A stretch of DNA of 64,000 nucleotides from Pleurodeles waltl (taxonomy: Eukaryota; Chordata; Amphibia; Caudata; Salamandridae): assembly GCF_031143425.1 (NCBI RefSeq), contig NC_090446.1:1549436749-1549500748 (forward strand), written 5' to 3'. A model generated the notes under the pieces. It was not told where the DNA came from and made no database searches. It saw only the letters and a program-made list of their open reading frames with translations. Position 1 is the stretch's first letter; each line of letters begins with the position of its first letter. Made by a program: the position numbers and the translations under genes. Positions 47,989 to 58,792 of the stretch are shown one piece after another.

Positions 47989-49996
47989 CCCCGAGTCTCT
48001 AGCACAGACCCGGGTACTGCCAAACTGCCTTGCCCGGGGTTTCACTGCAGCTGCTGCTGCTGCCAACCCCTCAGACAGGTTTCTGCCCTCCTGGGGTCCA
48101 GCCAGGCTTGGCCCAGGAAGGCAGAACAAAGGACTTCCTCAGAGAGAGGGTGTTACACCCTCTCCCTTTGGAAAAAGGTGTGAAGGCAGGGGAGGAGTAG
48201 CCTCCCCCAGCCTCTGGAAATGCTTTCATGGGCACAGATGGTGCCCATTTCTGCATAAGCTAGTCTACACCGGTTCAGGGATCCCCCAGCCCTGCTCTGG
48301 CGCGAAACTGGACAAAGGAAAAGGGAGTGACCACTCCCCTGACCTGCACCTCCCCTGGGAGGTGCCCAGAGCTCCTCCAGTGTGCTCCAGACCTCTACCA
48401 TCTTGGAAACAGACGTGCTGCTGGCACACTGGACTGCTCTGAGTGGCCAGTGCCAGCAGGTGACGTCAGAGACTCCTTCTGATAGGCTCCTTCAGGTGTT
48501 GCTAGCCTATCCTCTCTCCTAGGTAGCCAAACCTCCTTTTCTGGCTATTTAGGGTCTCTGCTTTTGGGAATTCCTTAGATAATGAATGCAAGAGCTCATC
48601 AGAGTTCCTCTGCATCTCTCTCTTCATTCCTTCTGCTAAGGAATCGACTTGCTGACTGCGCTGGAAGCCTGCAAAACTGCAACAAAGTAGCAAAGACGAC
48701 TACTGCGACCTTGTAACGCTGATCCTGGCGCCTTCTCGACTGTTTTCCTGGTGGTGCATGTTGTGGGGGTAGTCTGCCTCCTCTCTGCACTAGAAGCTCC
48801 GAAGAAATCTCCTGTGGGTCGACGGAATCTTCCCCCTGCAACCGCAGGCACCAAAGAACTGCATCACTGGTCCTCTGGGTCTCCTCTCAGCACAACGAGC
48901 GAGGTCCCTTGAACTCAGCAACTCTGTCCAAGTGACTCCCACAGTCCAGTGACTCTTCAGTCCAAGTTTGGTGGAGGTAAGTCCTTGCCACCCCACGCTA
49001 GACTGCATTGCTGGGAACCGCGTGTTTTGCAGCTACTCTGGCTCCTGTGCACTCTTCCAGGATTTTCTTTGTGCACAGCCAAGCCTGGGTCCCCAGCACT
49101 CTAACCTGCATTGCACGACCTCCTGAGTTGTCCTCCGGCTTCGTGGGACCCTCTTGTGCAACTTCGGGTGAGCTCCGGTTCACTCCACTTCATAGTGCCT
49201 GTTCCGGCACTTCTCCGGGTGCTGCTTGCTTCTGAGTGGGTTCTTTGTCTTGCTGGACGCCCCCTCTGTCTCCTCACACAATTGGCAACATCCTGGTCCC
49301 TCCTGGGCCACAGCATCATCCAAAAACCCTAACCGCAACCCTTGCAGCTAGGAAGGCTTGTTTGCGGTCTTTCTGGCACGGAAATACCTCTGCACGACTC
49401 TTCATGACGTGGGACATCCATGCTCCAAAGGGGAAGTTTCTATCCCTTGTCGTTCTTGCAGAATCCACAGCTTCTACCATCCAGTGGCAGCTTCTTTGCA
49501 CCCACAGCTGGCATTTCCTGGGCATGTGCCCACTCCCGACTTGATCGTGACTTTTGGACTTGGTCCCCTTGTTCCACAGGTACTCTCGTCAGGAAATCCA
49601 TCATTGTTGCATTGCTGGTGTTGGTCTTCCTTGCAGAATTCCCCTATCACGACTTCTGTGTTCTTTGGGGAACTTAGGTGCACTTTGCACCCACTTTTCA
49701 GGGTCTTGGGGTGGGCTATTTTTCTAACCCTCACTGTTTCCTTACAGTCCCAGCGACCCTCTACAAGGTCACATAGGTTTGGGGTCCATTCGTGGTTCGC
49801 ATTCCACTTCTAGAGTATATGGTTTGTGTTGCCCCTATCCCTATGTGCCTCCATTGCATTCTATTGTGGCTATACATTGTTTGCACTGTTTTCTAGTACT
49901 ATTACTGCATATTTTGGTATTGTGTACATATATCTTGTGTATATTTTCTATCCTCATACTGAGGGTACTCACTGAGATACTTTGGCATATTGTCAT

Positions 49997-50019
49997 AAAA
50001 ATAAAGTACCTTTATTTTT
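49997..50019. terminator. Palindromic poly(A) signal
   Basis: AAAAATAAAG-TAC-CTTTATTTTT, a perfect 10-bp inverted repeat carrying AATAAA on both strands (50000-50005 on the plus strand). It probably ends retrotransposon transcripts and could also end antisense transcripts. Confidence 0.65.
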
Positions 50020-50244
50020 AGTATATCTGTGTATTGTGTTTTCTTATGATATTGTGCAAGTGACACTAGTGGTATTGTAGGAGCTTCACTCGTCTCCTAG
50101 TTCAGCCTAAGCTGCTCTGCAAAGCTATCTTTTCTATCAGCCTAAGCTGCTAGACACCCTATACACTAATAAGGGATACCTGGGCCTGGTGCAAGGTGTA
50201 AGTACCCCTTGGTACTCACTACAAGCCAGTCCAGCCTCCTACAT

Positions 50245-50516
50245 TGGTTGTGCAGCGGTGGGATAAGTACTTTGCAACTACTTACCACTTTGACATATTG
50301 TACTTTTCATAAGAGAAAAATATACAAAACAAGTTCAGTGTATGTACACCTAACCAAAAAGTTTTGCTTTTCTTCTCTCACTTCTTTGCTAAGTGCTGAA
50401 AAGTACCTCTAAACTTTCTAAAAGTTCTTAAAAAGTTTAAAAAGTTTTTTTTCTGTTCTTCAAAAAGTTCTAAAAAACGTTTTCTTTCTTTTTCTGTCCC
50501 TTAAACACTTTCTATA
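50245..50516 (+). promoter_or_regulatory. Element 2 primer-binding site and leader
   Basis: TGGTTGTGCAGCGGTGGGAT starts one base after the LTR. CAGCGGTGGGAT is a 12-base match to the complement of the 3' part of tRNA-Leu (tRNA identity from memory). The rest is an AT-rich leader with repeated AAAAGTT words (about 50417-50480) before the gag ATG at 50517. Confidence 0.6.
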
Positions 50517-51836
50517 ATGTCTGGCACAGGTCAAACTGTTGATCTGTCCAAACTTGCTCATGATCACCTTAGCTGGAAAGGAGCAAGGAGTCTCTGTATT
50601 GAAAGAGGTTTAGGGGTAGGGAAGAATCCCTCAAGAGAACTGTTAGTTAATATGCTCATTGAACAAGATAAGACCAATGTTGGCACTTCTGTTGAGAAAT
50701 TAGCTGATGGTTCCCAACCTGACCCTGGGGCACCCCTAGCAAAAGATTTAGAAGGGAACCTTCCCAACCTGCCCATTAGCAGGCCACCTAGCATAGCTGG
50801 TACTGATGTGCAATCACATCACAGTAAGAGTGTTGCTTCTCATCACAGTAGGAGTGTTACTTCTGTTAGCCAGAATGTTAGAGTGCCATCTGTTAGGGAC
50901 AGGTCTCCCTCTGTTCATTCTCACCATGCTTCTGTTTCAAGGCATGCCCCACCCACCCACCCTGATGACAGAGTGTTAGAAAGGGAGCTCAATAGATTGA
51001 GAGTGGAAGAATCCAGGCTGAAGCTCAAGAAGCAACAGCTGGATTTAGGCAGTCCTTTGATTTAGAAAAAGAAAGACAGAGGTTGGGGTTAGGACCCCAT
51101 GGTGGCAGCAGCAGTGTTACTGATAGTAATCCTGTAAAAGAGCATGATTCTAGGAATCCGCATAAGATAGTTCCCCCTTACAAGGAGGGGGATGACATTA
51201 ACAAGTGGTTTGCTGCACTTGAGAGGGCCTGTAATGTACAGGGGGTCCCTCAAAGGCAGTGGGCTGCTATCCTATGGCTATCTTTCACTGGAAAGGGTAG
51301 GGATAGGCTCCTTACTGTTAAGGAAAGTGATGCCAATAATTTTGCAGTTCTTAAGAATACACTCCTTGATGGTTATGGCTTAACCACTGAACAGTACAGG
51401 ATGAAGTTCAGAGAAACCAAAAAGGAGTCTTCACAAGACTGGGTAGACTTTGTTGACCATTCAGTGAAGGCCTTGGAGGGGTGGTTACATGTCAGTAAAG
51501 TTTCTGACTATGAAAGCCTGTATAACTGTATAACTGAATCCTGAGAGAGCATATGCTTAATAATTGTGTGTCTGATTTGTTACACCAGTACCTGGTAGAC
51601 TCTGATCTGACCTCTCCCCAAGAATTGGGAAAGAAGGCAGACAAATGGGTCAGAACAAGGGTGAACAGAAAAGTTCATACAGGGGGTGACAAGGATGGCA
51701 AGAAGAAGGATGGTAAGTCTTCTGACAAGGGTGGGGACAAATCTAAAAATGAGTCTTCATCAGGCCCACAAAAACACTCTGGTGGGGGTGTGGGCCCAAA
51801 TCCTCTTCAAATCAAAACAAAGAAAAGAAACCATGG
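50517..51836 (+). pseudogene. gag: Element 2 Gag, first copy, frameshifted
   Basis: Residues 10-50 (LSWKGARSLCIERGLGVGK) are SAP-like. A Ser/His-rich segment (SHHSKSVASHHSRSV) and a coiled-coil helix (ELNRLRVEESRLKLKKQQLDL) follow. A 4-base deletion after 51047 (GATA present in the second copy) breaks the frame at 51065. The capsid region continues at 51083-51544 (DDINKWFAALERAC, SSQDWVDFVDHSVKALEGW) and a second lesion near 51530 shifts the frame again. The SCAN-like part and Lys-rich linker lie at 51553-51855. A further shift separates this from the zinc knuckle, which is read in the protease frame from 51837. It cannot make a full Gag. Confidence 0.88.
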
Positions 51837-52585
51837 TGCTATTTATGTAAAATAAAAGGCCATTGGACAACAGATCCCAGTTGTTCAAAGAAAAGCACCA
51901 AGCCTCCTACCACTACAACCCCTGCTGCTACACCTAGTACCCCCAGTAATAGCAGTGGTGGTGGGAGCAAACCTACTAATAGCCAATCCAAGGGAGTAGC
52001 TGGGCTCACTTTTGGTAGTTTAGTTGGGTTTGGTCTGGTTAGGGAGACCACAGAGGCTGTGTTAGTCTCTGAGGGGGCTATTGATTTAGCCACCTTGGTT
52101 GCTTGTCCCCTTAATATGGATAAGTACAAGCAACTACCCCTAATAAATAGTGTTGAGGTTCAGGCCTACAGGGACACAGGTGCCAGTGTTACAATGGTAA
52201 TAGAGAAACTGGTCCACCCTGAACAACACCTACTTGGTCACGACTACCAAGTGACTGATGCTCAGAACAACACTCTTAGCCACCCCATAGCTGTTGTGAA
52301 TCTCAACTGGGGGGGGTTTACTAGTCCAAAGAAAGTTGTGGTTGCCTCAGATTTACCTGTAGACTGTCTACTAGGGAACGATTTAGAGACATCAGCTTGG
52401 GCAGAAGTGGAGTTGGAGGCTCATGCAGCAATGCTGGGCATTCCAGGGCATATTTTTGCTTTAACCAGGGCTCAGGCCAAAAAGCAAAAAGGACAGGGTG
52501 ACTTGGATCCTGGAAGAATGGACCAAGTGCTCCCTAAAGCTAGGGTTAGTAAAGGTAAACACTACCTACTATCCCTCCCTCTACA
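51837..52585 (+). pseudogene. pol: Element 2 zinc knuckle and protease, first copy
   Basis: In one frame from 51837: a zinc knuckle (Cys pair at 51837 and 51846, His in KGHW, last Cys in DPSC), a Thr/Pro/Ser-rich linker, then an aspartic protease with YRDTGASVTMV (near 52170-52202) and the downstream DLPVDCLLGNDLETSAWAEVE region. The knuckle spacing is C-X2-C-X4-H-X6-C, longer at the end than the common C-X2-C-X4-H-X4-C; element 1 has the same spacing. The frame is lost near 52550, so integrase continues in another frame. Both copies share this shift. Confidence 0.82.
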
Positions 52586-55489
52586 GTGGATTCTACTTCT
52601 GAGGAAGAAGAATTTCCATCCTGTGCAGAACCTACACCAGAGGAGCTGGAAGCAGACACTGCTGAGATTTTGGGTGAAGGGGGGCCTGCCAGGAAGGAGC
52701 TGAGTGTGGCACAGCATACCTGTCCCACACTAGAGGGTCTAAGGCAGCAAGCTGTCAAACAAGCAAATGGGGATGTCAGTGACTCTCACAGAGTTTACTG
52801 GGAGGACAACCTTTTGTATACTGAAGCAAGGGATCCAAAACCTGGAGCTGCCAGGAGATTGGTGATTCCTCAGGAATACAGAAAGTTCCTCCTAACTCTA
52901 GCCCACGACATTCCCTTAGCTGGACATTTGGGGCAAATGAAAACTTGGGACAGGCTTGTTCCCTTGTTTCATTGGCCTAGAATGTTAGAGGACACAACGG
53001 AATTTTGTAAGTCCTGTGAAACCTGTCAAGCCAGTGGCAAGACAGGTGGCACCCCAAAGGCACCCCTTATTCCACTACCTGTGGTTGGGGTTCTCTTTGA
53101 AAGGGTAGGGGTTGACATAGTTGGTCCCCTTGACCCTCCTACTGCTTCAGGCAATAGGTTTATCTTGGTAGTAGTGGACCATCCCACCAGATATCCTGAA
53201 GCAATTCCTTTAAGGACCACTACAGCTCCTGCAGTGGCAAAGGCCCTCCTGGGAATCTTTTCCAGGGTGGGCTTCCCAAAAGAGGTAGTATCAGACAGGG
53301 GAAGCAATTTCATGTCTGCTTACTTAAAGGCCATGTGGAAGGAGTGTGGTGTAACGTACAAGTTCACCACACCCTATCATCCACAAACAAATGGACTGGT
53401 TGAGAGGTTTAATAAAACTCTCAAAGGAATGATAATGGGACTCCCTGACAAACTCCGCAGGAGATGGGATGTCCTGTTACCTTGCCTCCTTTTTGCTTAC
53501 AGGGAGGTACCCCAAAAAGGAGTGGGCTTCAGCCCCTTTGAACTCCTATTTGGACACCCTGTGAGAGGTCCTCTAACACTTGTTAAGGAGGGTTGGGAAC
53601 AACCTTTAAAAGCTCCAAAGCAAGACATAGTGGACTATGTACTTGGCCTAAGATCTAGGATGGCTAAGTACATGAAAAAGGCCAGTAAAAACCTTCAGGC
53701 CAGCCAAGAGCTCCAAAAGCAATGGCATGACCAGAAGGCTGATTTGGTTCAGTACCAACCAGGGCAGAAAGTGTGGGTCTTGGAGCCTGTGGCCCCAAGA
53801 GCACTCCAAGACAAATGGAGTGGTCCCCACATAATTGTTGAAAAGAATGGAGAAGCCACCTACTTAGTTGACTTAGGTACTGCCAGGAGTCCCCTTAGGG
53901 TGCTCCATGTCAATCGCCTGAAACCCTACTATGACAGGGCTGATCTCACCCTGCTCATGGCAACAAATGAGGGACAGGAAGAAGAGAGTGACCCTCTCTC
54001 TGATCTCTTCTCTTCCACAGAACAAGATGCTCTAGTAGAAGGTGTAGTTTTGGCAGATTGTCTTACTGCTGAGCAGAAAGACCACTGCATAAATCTCCTG
54101 GGTCAGTTTTCTGAACTCTTCTCTACTGTGCCAGGCACCACTTCTTGGTGTGAGCACACTATAGATACTAGAGACAGATTGCCTGTCAAAAGTAAAATCT
54201 ATAGGCAGCCTGACCATGTCAGAGACTGCATAAAGCAAGAGGTGCAGAAAATGCTTGAACTGGGAGTGGTTGAGCACTCTGAAAGTCCATGGGCCTCTCC
54301 TGTGGTACTTGTACCAAAACCTCATTCCAAAGATGGTAAAAGGGAAATGAGATTTTGTGTGGATTACAGAGGTCTCAACAAGGTAACCAAAACTGATGCT
54401 CACCCTATACCCAGGGCAGATGAGCTCATAGATACACTGGCATCCGCCAAGTATCTAAGCACTTTTGATTTGACTGCAGGGTATTGGCAGATCAAGTTAT
54501 CAGAAGATGCAAAAGCAAAAACTGCATTTTCAACCATTGGAGGCCAATACCAATTCACAGTAATGCCTTTTGGATTGAAAAATGCACCTGCCACTTTTCA
54601 AAGGTTGGTGAACACACTCCTGCAAGGGCTGGAAGCTTTTAGTGCAGCATATCTAGATGATATAGCTGTCTTTAGCTCCAGCTGGGATGATCACCTGGTC
54701 CACCTATGGAAAGTTTTAGAGGCCCTGCAAAAGGCAGGCCTCACTATCAAGGCTTCAAAGTGCCAGATAGGGCAGGGGAAAGTCGTTTATCTAGGACACC
54801 TGGTAGGTGGAGAACAGATTGCACCACCTCAGGGGAAAATCCAAACTATTATAGATTGGGTTCCCCCTACAACTCAGACTCAGGTGAGAGCCTTTTTAGG
54901 CCTCACTGGGTACTACAGGAGGTTCATAAAGAACTATGGCTCCATTGCAGCCCCTCTTAATGACCTCACATCTAAGAAAATGCCTAAGAAGGTATTATGG
55001 ACAGCAAACTGTCAGAAAGCTTTTGAGGAGCTGAAGCAGGCCATGTGCTCTGCACCTGTCCTGAAAAGCCCCTGTTACTCCAAAAAATTCATTGTCCAAA
55101 CTGATGCATCTGAATTAGGGGTAGGGGCAGTCTTATCACAACTTAATTCTAAGGTCCAGGATCAACCAGTTGCTTTTATCAGTAGGAGGTTGACCCCTAG
55201 AGAAAAGCGTTGGTCTGCCATAGAGAGGGAGGCCTTTGCTGTGGTCTGGGCACAGAAGAAGTTGAGGCCATACCTGTTTGGCACTCACTTCATTGTTCAG
55301 ACAGACCACAAACCTCTACTTTGGCTAAAACAAATGAAAGGTGAAAACCCTAAATTGTTGAGGTGGTCCATATCTCTACAGGGAATGGACTATACAGTGG
55401 AACATAGACCTGGGAGTACCCACTCCAATGCAGATGGACTCTCCAGATATTTCCACTTAGACAATGAAGACTCATCAGGTCATGGCTAG
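52586..55489 (+). CDS. pol: Element 2 pol, first copy: integrase-RT-RNase H (967 codons open)
   Basis: An open frame covering three enzymes of a polyprotein; the first codon marks only where the frame is taken from. The integrase zinc-binding residues are His107, His114, Cys144 and Cys147. The catalytic triad is Asp177, Asp237, Glu273 (DD35E). A GPY/F-like module WSGPH lies at 411-415. RT has Asp628 in STFDLTAGYWQIK and YLDD at 689-692. RNase H has Asp840, Glu880 and Asp907, and ends with NADGLSR (948-954). All key catalytic residues are present, so these enzymes could be functional if expressed. The upstream frameshift probably prevents a normal fusion to protease. Integrase before RT marks the Gmr1-like branch. 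Confidence 0.95.
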   Translation: MDSTSEEEEFPSCAEPTPEELEADTAEILGEGGPARKELSVAQHTCPTLEGLRQQAVKQANGDVSDSHRVYWEDNLLYTEARDPKPGAARRLVIPQEYRKFLLTLAHDIPLAGHLGQMKTWDRLVPLFHWPRMLEDTTEFCKSCETCQASGKTGGTPKAPLIPLPVVGVLFERVGVDIVGPLDPPTASGNRFILVVVDHPTRYPEAIPLRTTTAPAVAKALLGIFSRVGFPKEVVSDRGSNFMSAYLKAMWKECGVTYKFTTPYHPQTNGLVERFNKTLKGMIMGLPDKLRRRWDVLLPCLLFAYREVPQKGVGFSPFELLFGHPVRGPLTLVKEGWEQPLKAPKQDIVDYVLGLRSRMAKYMKKASKNLQASQELQKQWHDQKADLVQYQPGQKVWVLEPVAPRALQDKWSGPHIIVEKNGEATYLVDLGTARSPLRVLHVNRLKPYYDRADLTLLMATNEGQEEESDPLSDLFSSTEQDALVEGVVLADCLTAEQKDHCINLLGQFSELFSTVPGTTSWCEHTIDTRDRLPVKSKIYRQPDHVRDCIKQEVQKMLELGVVEHSESPWASPVVLVPKPHSKDGKREMRFCVDYRGLNKVTKTDAHPIPRADELIDTLASAKYLSTFDLTAGYWQIKLSEDAKAKTAFSTIGGQYQFTVMPFGLKNAPATFQRLVNTLLQGLEAFSAAYLDDIAVFSSSWDDHLVHLWKVLEALQKAGLTIKASKCQIGQGKVVYLGHLVGGEQIAPPQGKIQTIIDWVPPTTQTQVRAFLGLTGYYRRFIKNYGSIAAPLNDLTSKKMPKKVLWTANCQKAFEELKQAMCSAPVLKSPCYSKKFIVQTDASELGVGAVLSQLNSKVQDQPVAFISRRLTPREKRWSAIEREAFAVVWAQKKLRPYLFGTHFIVQTDHKPLLWLKQMKGENPKLLRWSISLQGMDYTVEHRPGSTHSNADGLSRYFHLDNEDSSGHG

Positions 55490-55507
55490 TCTTATTGTCC
55501 TTCGTTT

Positions 55508-55524
55508 GGGGGGGGGGGGGGTTG
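55508..55524 (+). promoter_or_regulatory. Element 2 polypurine tract (14 G)
   Basis: Fourteen G residues (55508-55521) and TTG directly before the middle LTR, in the CGTTTGG context also seen in element 1. The run is longer than in element 1 (8 G), as expected for a slippage-prone homopolymer. Confidence 0.7.
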
Positions 55525-56210
55525 TGTAGGAAAGTACCATCTTGCCTGGCATGTTACCCCCATATTTCACCGTATGTATGTTGTTTTAGTTGTATGTGTC
55601 ACTGGGACCCTGCCAGCCAGGTCCCCAGTGCTCATAAGTGTGCCCTGTATGTGTTACCTGTGTTATGACTAACTGTCTCACTGAGGCTCTGCTAACCAGA
55701 ACCTCAGTGGTTATGCTCTCTCATTTCTTTCCCAATTGTCACTAACAGTCTAGTGACCAATTTCACCAATTTACATTGGCATACTGGAACACCCTTATAA
55801 TTCCCTAGTATATGGTACTGAGGTACCCAGGGTATTGGGGTTCCAGGAGATCCCTATGGGCTGCAGCATTTCTTTTGCCACACATAGGGAGCTCTGACAA
55901 TTCTTACCCAGGCCTGCCATTGCAGCCTGAGTGAAATAACGTCCACGTTATTTCACAGCCATTTACCACTGCACTTAAGTAACTTATAAGTCACCTATAT
56001 GTCTAACCTTAACCTGGTAAAGGTTGGGTGCTAAGTTACTTAGTGTGTGGGCACCCTGGCACTAGCCAAGGTGCCCCCACATTGTTCAGGGCAAATTCCC
56101 CGGACTTTGTGAGTGCGGGGACACCATTACACGCGTGCACTATACATATGTCACGACATATGTATAGCGTCACAATGGTAACTCCGAACATGGCCATGTA
56201 ACATGTCTAA

Positions 56211-56267
56211 GATCATGGAATTGTCACCCCAATGCCATTCTGGCATTGGGGAGACAATTCCATGATC
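56211..56267 (+). other. Conserved LTR hairpin, middle LTR
   Basis: Same 57-nt hairpin as 46562-46618, with both stems intact apart from the A/A mismatch and with loop TTC. Confidence 0.85.
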
Positions 56268-58271
56268 CCCCGAGTCTCTAGCACAGACCCGGGTACTGCC
56301 AAACTACCTTTCCCGGGGTTTCACTGCAGCTGCTGCTGCTGCCAACCCCTCAGACAGGTTTCTGCCCTCCTGGGGTCCAGCCAGGCTTGGCCCAGGAAGG
56401 CAGAGCAAAGGACTTCCTCAGAGAGAGGGTGTTACACCCTCTCCCTTTGGAAAAGGTGTTAGGGCTTGGGAGGAGTAGCCTCCCCCAGCCTCTGGAAATG
56501 CTTTCATGGGCACAGATGGTGCCCATTTCTGCATAAGCCAGTCTACACCGGTTCAGAAATCCCCCAGCCCTGCTCTGGCGTGAAACTGGACAAAGGAAAG
56601 GGGAGTGACCACTCCCCTGACCTGCACCTCCCCTGGGAGGTGCCCAGAGCTCCTCCAGTGTGCTCCAGACCTCTGCCATCTTGGAAACAGAGGTGCTGCT
56701 GGCACACTGGACTGCTCTGAGTGGCCAGTGCCAGCAGGTGACGTCAGAGATTCCTTCTGATAGGCTCCTTCAGGTGTTGCTAGCCTATCCTCTCTCCTAG
56801 GTAGCCAAACCTCCTTTTCTGGCTATTTAGGGTCTCTGCTTTTGGGAATTCCTTAGATAATGAATGCAAGAGCTCATCAGAGTTCCTCTGCATCTCTCTC
56901 TTCACCTTCTGCTAAGGAATCGACTGCTGACCGCGCTGGAAGCCTGCAAAACTGCAACAAAGTAGCAAAGACGACTACTGTGACCTTGTAACGCTAATCC
57001 TGCCGCCTTCTCGACTGTTTTCCTGGTGGTGCATGCTGTGGGGGTAGTCTGCCTCCTCTCTGCACTAGAAGCTCTAAAGAAATCTCCCGTGGGTCAATGA
57101 AATCTTCCCCCTGCAACCGCAGGCACCAAAAGACTGCATCACCGGTCCTCTGGGTCTCCTCTCAGCACAACGAGCGAGGTCCCTTGAACTCAGCAACTCT
57201 GTTCAATTGACTCCCACAGCCCAGTGACTCTTCAGTCCAAGTTTGGTGGAGGTAAGTCCTTGCCTCCCCACGCTAGACTGCATTGCTGGGAACTGCGTGA
57301 TTTGCAGCTGCTCCAGCTCCTGTGCTTTCTTCCAGGATTTCCTTTGTGCACAGCCAAGCCTGGGTCCCCAACACTCGAACCTGCAGTGCACGACCTCCTG
57401 AGTTGTCCTCCGGCTTCGTGGGACCCTCTTGTGCAACTTCGGGTGAGCTCCGGTTCACTCCAATTCATAGTGCCTGTTCCAGCACTTCTCCGGGTGCTGC
57501 TTGCTTCTGAGTGGGTTCTTTGTCTTGCTGGACGCCCCCTCTGTCTCCTCACACAATTGGCAACATCCTGGTCCCTCCTGGGCCACAGCATCATCCAAAA
57601 ACCCTAACCGCAACCCTTGCAGCTAGCAAGGCTTGTTTGCAGTCTTTCTGGCACGGAAATACCTCTGCACGACTCTTCATGACGTGGGACATCCATGCTC
57701 CAAAGGGGAAGTTTCTATCCCTTGTCGTTCTTGCAGAATCCACAGCTTCTACCATCCAGTGGCAGCTTCTTTGCACCCACAGCTGGCATTTCCTGGGCAT
57801 CTGCCCACTCCCGACTTGAACGTGACTTTTGGACTTGGTCCCCTTGTTCCACAGGTACTCTCGTCAGGAAATCCATCATTGTTGCATTGCTGGTGTTGGT
57901 CTTCCTTGCAGAATTCCCCTATCACGACTTCTGTGCTCTTTGGGGAACTTAGGTGCACTTTGCACCCACTTTTCAGGGTCTTGGGGTGGGCTATTTTTCT
58001 AACCCTCACTGTTTCCTTACAGTCCCAGCGACCCTCTACAAGGTCACATAGGTTTGGGGTCCATTCGTGGTTCGCATTCCACATCTAGAGTATATGGTTT
58101 GAGTTGCCCCTATCCCTATGTGCCCCCATTGCATTCTATTGTGACTATACATTGTTTGCACTGTTTTCTAGTACTATTACTGCATATTTTGGTATTGTGT
58201 ACATATATCTTGTGTATATTTTCTATCCTCATACTGAGGGTACTCACTGAGATACTTTGGCATATTGTCAT

Positions 58272-58294
58272 AAAAATAAAGTACCTTTATTTTT
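58272..58294. terminator. Palindromic poly(A) signal, middle LTR
   Basis: Same AAAAATAAAG-TAC-CTTTATTTTT inverted repeat as at 49997-50019, with AATAAA at 58275-58280. Confidence 0.65.
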
Positions 58295-58520
58295 AGTATA
58301 TCTGTGTATTGTGTTTTCTTATGATATTGTGCAAGTGACACTAGTGGTATTGTAGGAGCTTCACTCGTCTCCTAGTTCAGCCTAAGCTGCTCTGCAAAGC
58401 TACCTTTTCTATCAGCCTAAGCTGCTAGACACCCCTCTACACTACTAAGGGATACCTGGGGCTGGTGCAAGGTGTAAGTACCCCTTGGTACTCACTACAA
58501 GCCAGTCCAGCCTCCTACAT

Positions 58521-58792
58521 TGGTTGTGCAGCGGTGGGATAAGTACTTTGCAACTACTTACCACTTTGACATATTGTACTTTTCATAAGAGAAAAATATT
58601 CAAAACAAGTTCAGTGTATGTACACCTAACCAAAAAGTTTTGCTTTTCTTCTCTCACTTCTTTGCCAAGTGCTGAAAAGTACCTCTAAACTTTCTAAAAG
58701 TTCTTAAAAAGTTTAAAAAGTTTTTTTTCTGTTCTTCAAAAAGTTCTAAAAAATGTTTTCTTTCTTTTTCTGTCCCTTAAACACTTTCTATA
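58521..58792 (+). promoter_or_regulatory. Second-unit primer-binding site and leader
   Basis: TGGTTGTGCAGCGGTGGGAT directly after the middle LTR, then the same AT-rich leader as 50245-50516 with a few substitutions, up to the gag ATG at 58793. Confidence 0.6.

Larger units (their letters stand above)
47245..50243 (+). repeat. Element 2 first LTR
   Basis: 2999 bp, TGTAGGAAAGTACC to CCAGCCTCCTACA. It contains the conserved 57-nt hairpin (47932-47988), a short CATATG inverted repeat near 47875-47883 and a palindromic poly(A) signal near the 3' end (49997-50019). Frames such as 49358-49813 lie in stop-poor sequence and show no domain. Confidence 0.94.
55525..58519 (+). repeat. Element 2 middle LTR, shared by both units
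   Basis: 2995 bp, TGTAGGAAAGTACC to CCAGCCTCCTACA, closely similar to 47245-50243 with scattered substitutions and small indels. It is flanked by pol and the G-run on the left and by a primer-binding site and gag on the right. Confidence 0.94.

Noticed and set aside
49358..50021. Frames in the element 2 LTR near the poly(A) region (also 57633-58296)
   Set aside because: They are open mainly because of pyrimidine-rich sequence, are present in both LTRs by identity, and overlap the poly(A) signal.
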